A stretch of 56,114 nucleotides of DNA. Origin: Caulochytrium protostelioides. Its lineage: Eukaryota > Chytridiomycota > Caulochytriomycetes > Caulochytriales > Caulochytriaceae. The translations under genes were made by a program, and so were the position numbers. The notes beneath the pieces are model-generated. The model worked only from the letters and a program-made list of their open reading frames with translations. It did not search any database and was not told the origin of the DNA. Positions 50,257-56,114 of this stretch are shown piece by piece. Positions within the stretch are counted from its first letter, which is position 1. Each line of letters begins with the position of its first letter. The DNA is taken from positions 1 through 56,114 of the forward strand of contig ML014234.1 in the NCBI GenBank assembly GCA_003615045.1, in the 5' to 3' direction.

Positions 50257-51156
50257 TTAACTTAATTTCTCTCTTTTCGTCATCATTCTTGGATCACGGC
50301 CGCCCGCGATGACCTCGGCGCCGTTGACCATGTCAACATGCGTACGCGAGATACAAAGTAAAATAGACAGGGCTTGCTTGGCAAGATTGCGGTTCACAAA
50401 CTTGCCGTTAGTGGCTTCACACCTCGGACCACGATCCCCTGGCGTCGGCGTTGCCGGGGTTTCAGGACCACATTCGTCTGGGCAGACACCCGGGTTGGCC
50501 GACGTCGGCTCGGCAGGAAAAGCACCCGCACGAGCATTACGGGGCGGGCTGACCAGCGTCGGTTCGGTTGGGTGGGCGCCCGTCCGGGACGCGGGGGAGA
50601 TCAGCACCTTCTTCGGGTCCCGTGTTCTCACCTTGGTTAGGATCTCATTCGTCTTGGCATGCACCTGGGCCGTCCGGAACTCGTCGACCAGGATGGTGCG
50701 GAAGGGCTGGGCGCACGCCCGGTACGCCCGAGCTGTTGGAGCAGAGATCTCGCCCTGGCCTCCCCGGGCAAACTTGGATGCGCCATAAGTAACCTCCACT
50801 TCAGCGACCATCGGCTTCATCTCCGTGGCCGCCCCCTTGACACGATTTATGAACTTTGTTGCGTGGGCCCTACGTTTCGGAGGAAAGAAGCGGTCAATAA
50901 AAATGGCCTCCGCCACGCTGTCGCCTGAAGCACCGCCGCCCCCAAGGGATCGGCTCCCACACGCCGTCACCCAGCTTAAAGGAACGAGCACACGCTCCTT
51001 CGAGCGGCCCTCAAACAATAGCTTGGTCCAAACGACTCCTGAACAAGAGCCGGGCCCATTACGACGGCCCATACGACAAAGGAACGCGATTGAAGAACTC
51101 CACCCCGCGTCATCCGCACTTTCCCTATCACCCATCCACCAACAATGCCCACACAA
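50257..51156 (-). pseudogene. Fanzor relic with RuvC-II, zinc region and RuvC-III, 5'-truncated
   Basis: A 299-codon frame without internal stops. Motifs: VTYGASKFARGGQGEISAPT (RuvC-II region, codons 50790-50731; Fanzors read FGxAxFxxxxxGExxxP), VDEFRT (50688-50671, the hallmark VDEFRTSxxC), and GKFVNRN (NRN at 50394-50386). In active Fanzor/TnpB the last Asp of NRD is the RuvC-III catalytic residue; here it is Asn. The cysteine pair after VDEFRTS is also lost (VDEFRTAQVHAKT). A Pro/Gly/Ala-rich insert of about 60 residues separates these blocks. RuvC-I is missing upstream. I infer a recently inactivated or truncated copy. It lies immediately downstream of and convergent with SSF1. Confidence 0.72.
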
Positions 51157-51505
51157 GATAGGAAAAGGTCAAGAAGAAAAATGTACGTCGGTCGCGATAT
51201 GACTCCCGAACGAACGGGAGCAGCTCATGATCATGGTCCCTAAAGAAGTCATTCGACTTGCTTCATAGAGCGCCGTTTCGAGCGACAAATCAGCTAAACG
51301 CCAAACGGGTCGCGGCTCCGCGCGCAAACGATCATCGTCATCCGAAAGGATGCCGGCGACGCGCTTCTACCGGAGCCGGCCACACTCGACACCGGTTGTC
51401 TGAGGGCTCGGCGCCACGGGCGACAACGTCAATGCCAAAGCATCGGTGTTGACACATTGCAGCGCCGGCGAAACTGGCCATCGTACTATCGCGAGCGGAC
51501 ATGGC

Positions 51506-51553
51506 GTGTCCAGCCCGCCGTCGCCTCTTACGAGACGACGGCGGGCTGGACAC
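51506..51553. repeat. Perfect 18-bp inverted repeat with 12-base loop
   Basis: GTGTCCAGCCCGCCGTCG at 51506-51523 is exactly complementary to 51536-51553, with loop 51524-51535. The stem is GC-rich and would be very stable in RNA or single-stranded DNA. No gene overlaps it. It sits about 350 bases upstream of the Fanzor relic at 51156. Confidence 0.9.
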
Positions 51554-54184
51554 CCCTTTATCTAGTTCAGTAGGAAAATCGTGCGCCCTTAGGGATAGCA
51601 GGGAGAACAGAGTGTTCTGAACGTGGGACGGGAAAGGAAGAGAGGATCGAGTGGATGAAGGGCATCATGGAAAACGAGCCTGGGGTGTAAGAGAAGGACA
51701 AAAACTCCAGAACGTGGTGCATTCGCGAGCTACGGGGGAGTGGGACGCCGTCGAACGTTGTCTACCGCTGGACCCGAGCGAGCCGAGCATGGACCATGTC
51801 ATGGAGGGGAGGAAATGCAGGGGCTATCGACACACCACGTGAATAAACAGAGACAGAAGCAGGACTCACGACAACGTCCAAGAAGGCCGCTAAATCAGGA
51901 CAGGGAGAAAGTGAGTAGAGCGCTCGAGTAAGCCTCGTTGAGTTATCAGCGGGCCTATCGCGCGCCAAGTTCCGAAGGAGACCGACGCGTGAGGGAGAAA
52001 ACACCGCAGCTACCGCATAACTTTGCTATGACAAAGACATGTGCCGGCCTTGTCAACGATATCGAAACCTTGATAAACCACGCGAGCGTGTGGATACGAG
52101 CATCCTGTCGCCAATACCGTCCGCTGCAAGATAATTTTGTCCCCTGCTAGAATGCGACGACCCGGAAAGATCGTCGCGAAACGCAGAGTTAACTCGTCGG
52201 CACCCGGGACTTCTTTCCGAGGAAAGAAGAAGCGGCGTAGGACGCGGACGCTCAGGACAACTGAGGCATGTTTTAAATGGCCGTGTCTTTTGGATTACCG
52301 GGACATCAGACCACAACGCACTTGACTCGCTCCAGCCCGCCATTCCGTGAGTCTGCTATCATGGGTTACACACGCAAACACTGCCGCACCAGCAAGCCCC
52401 CGAGAGGGTCCGCCAGCTTAACGCGCAAGCCGCGCACCGCTCTGCACCGCCGCCAAGCCAAATCGCTCACCTGGTATGCCCACAACCGAAGAGTGCCGTA
52501 ACGGGCACCCCTCAAAAGTAGGAATACACACCAGGGTCGTGGCAAAAAGACAAGCGACGGCGCATAACAAAAGTACTAGACTTGTGAACGACACCGTGAA
52601 ACGCCGTTCAAGAGTGTTGCTCACCGGATATAATAGAAGCAACGGAGGCGAAAACAAGAAGAGCCAGACAGAACCGAGCGAAACGCGAGGCGCGTACGGC
52701 GCGGAGGCTCAATACACAGACGCGGCGCTCAGACCATCTGTGATGCGTCGCAGATACGAGAGGTAAGCACCGGCAAGACGCGGTCACGCCCGTGGCCAGA
52801 TCCGGTCGTGATCAGAAACGTGGACGAGAGAACAAGCACCTGCATTGCAAAACGGCAGTAGTTAACGACCACGCAAACATGGCGGTTCGAAACCAACCCG
52901 AGAGTTCGGTGCAGCATGGAGAATGCGCATCGTCGAGCAAGGCACTATTGAATCAAAGCACACATAACCCAGTCTGAGTGAATGGTGGTTCTTTCAACCC
53001 CGGGTCCGAGGACTTTCCCCAGAGCATGAGACCCATGTGTCAGCCGGACGAGTCCCAAAGGGAACATCAAAACGGATGCAGAGATGGGACAACGAGAAGA
53101 GAATCGGAATCACAGCCATCGCCGCGAAGCGACCGCTGTGGTCCGGAATCTGAGAGACAAGCGCGAAGACAAGCTACTCTGTATGTATGGCTCCGAAGCG
53201 GTTCTGGTAGCACTCTACTCAACAGTCATCAACCTGATAAAACAGATGCATGTCATCGCGAAACAGACAATCCACGCGATGAACGTGTAACTCGTTGTCG
53301 GAAACAAACCACGCATCGCAGAAGACAGACTCGGCGGTCGCGAGCACGCACATCACTTCAAAGAAGCACCGCGTCATGCCACCCGCTGTCTTTTATCCAA
53401 CGTGTAAGTGTCAAACAATGTTCAACGGTAAAGACGACGGGACGTCACAAGCGAGACCATTCGGTCTTTGAAGCGAAGCGCGCGACACGATGCAATCAAT
53501 TCGTCCAAACGTCGTGCTGAATTCCGGGCCCGATATGGGCAGGGTCGCCTTATAAAGGGAAACGGTTATTGAACGGGTTAGGGTCAAACCGGAGGGTTGC
53601 GACCCCGTCTCGTCCTGCAATTGTTTTCGTTTTTGAATCACGGTTGTGCTGATAAAATACTCCGCAGACCTCCCCCTCGCTGTGCGTTGAACGGATAGAG
53701 ACTTGCGTCTCATAAGATTGGGGCCGGCATCGGACAGGCATCCAACGGGACAGGGAGGTCGAGGTCATCGGGAGCGCAGGAGGATACAGGCCATGAAAAA
53801 CCTAGCGGTATTCCTATAGTCTAAGAGAAGAGTGATGTAAAAGGAAGAAAGAAGAGAACGAAGTACGAAAAGAAAATGTAGAAGAAATGTAGAAGAAAGT
53901 GGAATAGGTCATGAGCAAGAGGGGATTTCGATGTGAGAAAGAACGAGCTTTGCGCTTGCAAGGGGAAACGAGGAAACGTCGCGGAGTGTATGTCACATAG
54001 AAAATGATAATGAATGACGCAGGAAGCAACTGGTTAAATTGAACCGTTCCCCAGCATAAACAACGTTGCATGCATTAGTTAGCGCGCTGCGTGCAATGTC
54101 GGGAATGCTTCCCCTTAAATTGGTCGAATGTCGGGCTGATGGGAACTATTCTCCCCCCTGCTTCCCCGGCCTCCAGGTGCCTCC
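51554..54184. other. Gene-poor lower-GC region of about 2.6 kb
   Basis: No gene is supported. The 74-codon frame at 52277-52501 (+) is very basic and has a TATCATGG start context at 52359. The 79-codon minus frame at 52657-52418 contains a hydrophobic run (LVLLLCAVACLFATTL) that could be a signal anchor, but the two overlap on opposite strands and neither is convincing. From 53820 to 53990 the + strand is purine-rich (GAAAGAAGAGAACGAAG). No RNA gene was recognised. Confidence 0.4.
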
Positions 54185-54319
54185 TCAGCCACTCGCTACC
54201 TGTACACTCCACGTCGGCTCTCGCTGAGGTACCCGCCACATTCCGGAACTCCGCTCGAGTGGCTGAGGTTTTTGAAAACATGGAGGCTCTCCCTTGAGAC
54301 GACCTAACGTGAGCGCCAT

Positions 54320-55490
54320 ACCCGCCTTGGTGCCCCCAAAGGGTCCCCCACGGAGGCAGTCCGCGTTCGATTGATGCCGGATACGCTTGCCGACGACGGA
54401 CTGCAACATGGCATGCTCTGGGATGAGGCACGACGCCGCAGTTCTGACCAGCATGGCGTGGCAGCGTCGGATGTTCAACTCGGCAATGAGGTCGCGGTTC
54501 ACGAACTTGCCGTGGGTGGCATCACACCACACCAACCCTCGGACCGCAGCCTTCGTGTGTCGGCATGGCGATTCGTCTCGGCCTGAACCTAAGTCATCGT
54601 GAACTCGTCGAGCAGGATGTGGGTGACGGCGGAAGCGTGGAGGGCACGACTTATATGTTCGAGCCGTAGGCGATCTCGTCCTTGCCTCTGAGGCACCTGG
54701 AGGCGCCGTAGGCGATCGACACGGGCTTCTTCGTGGCCGCCCGTCGGCGACGCGGTTGAAGAATTTGGCAAACACGCGCTGCTTGCCACAGCCGGTGTGC
54801 GCAGCGGCTTCAGGTACTTGGTCCAAAACGGCTCGTACGTGACGAGCTACACCTTCAGTAATTGGTGGTGAGCAACGAGCGATGTGCCTTTGATGCTGAC
54901 AGCCGACAGTCGCTGCAGTGGCGCTATCAAGACTCTGACTCCTTTTTAGGCTGCTTTGAAGCCGGCTTCTACAGCTTACCGTTTTCTCGTCAGCTTCAAG
55001 CTGTCGACATGACCGTCGGACCGCTTCATCGCCATGTAGAAGAAAAGAATACGGCCCGGGTCGCTCCCAAGGTTGCAGTATTCATCCAGGCCGTCTGCCT
55101 AGGGGGTAGTGGATATGGGTCAAGGCCACTAGAGCAGGCACTTCGTCGGCAATCTTCTTGCTGTGCTGGAGGTATACGCACACGCTGCTGCCGTCACTGT
55201 CCACGGTGTGGGAGAACTCATGGTCTCTGCCGTCTTGTCGGCAGAACGCCAGGGTGCCTGCCCACTGCGCTACAGCGCATTTGCGCGATATCTGTTGTCG
55301 GTCTGCCGGGTAATGGCATGGCATGCGCACAGAGATCGCCGCAGCAGGCAGCAGAGGGTTGGTATGGTCCGCGCTGATCGAAGTCTGACGGTCGCTGTCT
55401 CCGTTTTCACAGACAATGTCAGCAGAGATGACGTGAAGCGCCCGCGGCGCCCGCGACTTAAGCGGGGTTCGCGGCCTCCAAGGCGTTCAT
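54320..55490 (-). pseudogene. Most complete Fanzor relic, broken by frameshifts and stops
   Basis: Read on the minus strand, pieces in different frames follow Fanzor order. The strand before RuvC-I (VDSDGSSVCVYLQ, around 55200-55160) comes first, then RuvC-I SDPGR (DPGR at 55062-55051) with SDGHV.S.KLT after it, a helix LQRLSAVSIKGTS and TKYLKPLRT (about 54930-54785), and FFNRV. Next come PVSIAYGASRCLRGKDEIAY (YGAS at 54710-54699), ILLDEF (LLDEF at 54615-54601), GKFVNRDL (NRD at 54499-54491, catalytic Asp kept) and NIRRC. At least three frame changes and several stops make it non-coding. RuvC-I to RuvC-III spacing (about 190 codons) is short for the family, so parts are deleted. The zinc-binding cysteines are mostly gone. 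Confidence 0.75.
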
Positions 55491-55764
55491 GCATCGCCGT
55501 CAGTTCCCCGCAGCTGCACTATTTCATGCAGCAGATCTGAAAGATAAGCGACCGTTACTAGGCTGCTGAGCGAGGCCGAATGCACGTTTTAACGAACACC
55601 TGCATATATGCCAGCCGCTGCAGAAATACCGTTCCAGACCCAAGTGTTGCACAACAGGTGCCGATGGGCATTGAGCAGAAATCGTCCTAACGCGCGACGC
55701 GGCCGATCCCCGTCGACAAAGCGTTGCTTCGTTTAACAAGTTGTGATGTTCGAAATATACTACG

Positions 55765-55995
55765 CGCAACATAAAGAAGAATGATCTGGACGCCGCCCTG
55801 ATCCTCCGACGCTGTCTGACCTCGCACGTCAGACCTGTTGTGCAGTGCCATGTTGCAGGGCAGGGACGGTTGCAGTCTGTGGTCGGCAAGTCCACCCGTT
55901 GCTGAACGGAATGCGGACTGCCTCGTGAGCTGCTCCCCTGTGGGGACCACGTTGTTCGAGTTGAGGCGGATCGTCTTGTTTGCGAAATTGATATT
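55765..55995 (+). pseudogene. Fanzor C-terminal tail relic (mirror of 2890-3115)
   Basis: On +, 55780-55815 reads NDLDAALILRRC, a decayed RuvC-III/C-terminal Fanzor motif. It is followed by HVAGQGRLQSVVGKS and then a stop; the QSVVGK block is shared with the tail of the relic ending near 54350. It runs toward the ORF2 copy, so gene and relic are convergent, as in the left arm. Confidence 0.55.
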
Positions 55996-56026
55996 GATGA
56001 CATCTACGATTTTTTACGTTTAAACA

Positions 56027-56114
56027 TTATTTGGGACGAAACTTGCCGAAACTTTCTGCCAAAGTCCGAGAAGTTGGCGGGGGTGGTGAGGGCAGTCTTG
56101 AAGGGGCGTTTAGA
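56027..56114 (-). CDS. C-terminal end of a second ORF2 copy (cut by window edge)
   Basis: The last 28 codons plus stop (TAA at 56029-56027) match the end of ORF2 at 2766-2853 with one visible substitution (Thr to Pro in the PSPTPPTS stretch). The frame is intact as far as it can be read, so this copy may be functional. The rest of the gene lies outside the window. Confidence 0.75.
   Translation of the reverse strand, partial: LNAPSRLPSPPPPTSRTLAESFGKFRPK

Larger units (their letters stand above)
54985..56114 (-). repeat. Right arm of the long inverted repeat
   Basis: Reverse complement of 2766-4040. It holds, in mirror order, the 3' end of an ORF2 copy, the spacer, the Fanzor tail relic on + and the start of the Fanzor relic on -. 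It lacks the ~155 bases seen at 3243-3398 on the left (CTTGGGTCTG joins directly to AACGGTATTTC, near 55640). The window ends inside the arm, so its outer limit is not visible. Confidence 0.85.

Noticed and set aside
53550-53768. Small secreted or rRNA-derived ORF in the right flank
   Set aside because: No start context, no homology pattern, and no match to rRNA that I can recognise.

Overview
This is a GC-rich, protein-coding eukaryotic window with short GT-AG introns. The core (about 5-50 kb) carries conserved eukaryotic and fungal-type genes with long, mostly uninterrupted reading frames full of Ala, Pro, Ser and Arg tracts. A mitochondrial Pet127 homologue and a mitochondrial dihydroxy-acid dehydratase point to a fungus. 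A radial-spoke-head RSPH10B-type MORN protein points to a motile cilium. Together they suggest a zoosporic, chytrid-grade fungus. A Caulochytrium-like organism would fit the GC and Ala bias, but the species is my inference only.

Layout. 1-5.0 kb: lower-GC flank with a secreted-looking ORF whose stop overlaps the start of a repeat-containing second ORF (TGATG), followed by decayed fragments of Fanzor genes (eukaryotic TnpB-like RNA-guided nucleases). 5-11.5 kb: Ral-GAP alpha-type protein (+) convergent with a free-standing Fanzor N-terminal-like ORF (-). 11.6-18.6 kb: KIBRA/WWC-like protein (-), RSPH10B-like protein (+), proteasome assembly chaperone 2 (-, three exons). 19.4-28 kb: ATRIP-like checkpoint protein (+), helical protein possibly of the glomulin/ALF4/Ybp1 family (-, two exons), PET127 (+). 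28-36 kb: unknown low-complexity protein (-), Nse3/MAGE subunit of SMC5/6 (+), SNIP1/Pml1-type FHA protein (-), DCP1 (+), ribosomal protein eL32 (-). 36-39.5 kb: mostly gene-poor, with one doubtful spliced gene. 39.6-50.2 kb: SF3A1, ILV3 (two exons), PX-BAR sorting nexin and SSF1/Peter Pan, all on +. 50.2-56.1 kb: lower-GC flank with two larger Fanzor relics and an inverted copy of the left flank, ending inside a second copy of the repeat-containing gene.

The core genes are unrelated housekeeping functions (splicing, decapping, ribosome and proteasome assembly, checkpoint and SMC5/6, trafficking, amino-acid synthesis, cilium) arranged mainly as divergent and convergent pairs. I see no operon-like pathway. 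The unusual biology is in the flanks. The two ends form a long inverted repeat that contains an unknown gene family plus broken Fanzor genes. This looks like a subtelomeric or transposon-rich zone, and the window may be a contig that stops in repeats at both ends. No telomere repeat, rRNA, tRNA or CRISPR array was recognised.
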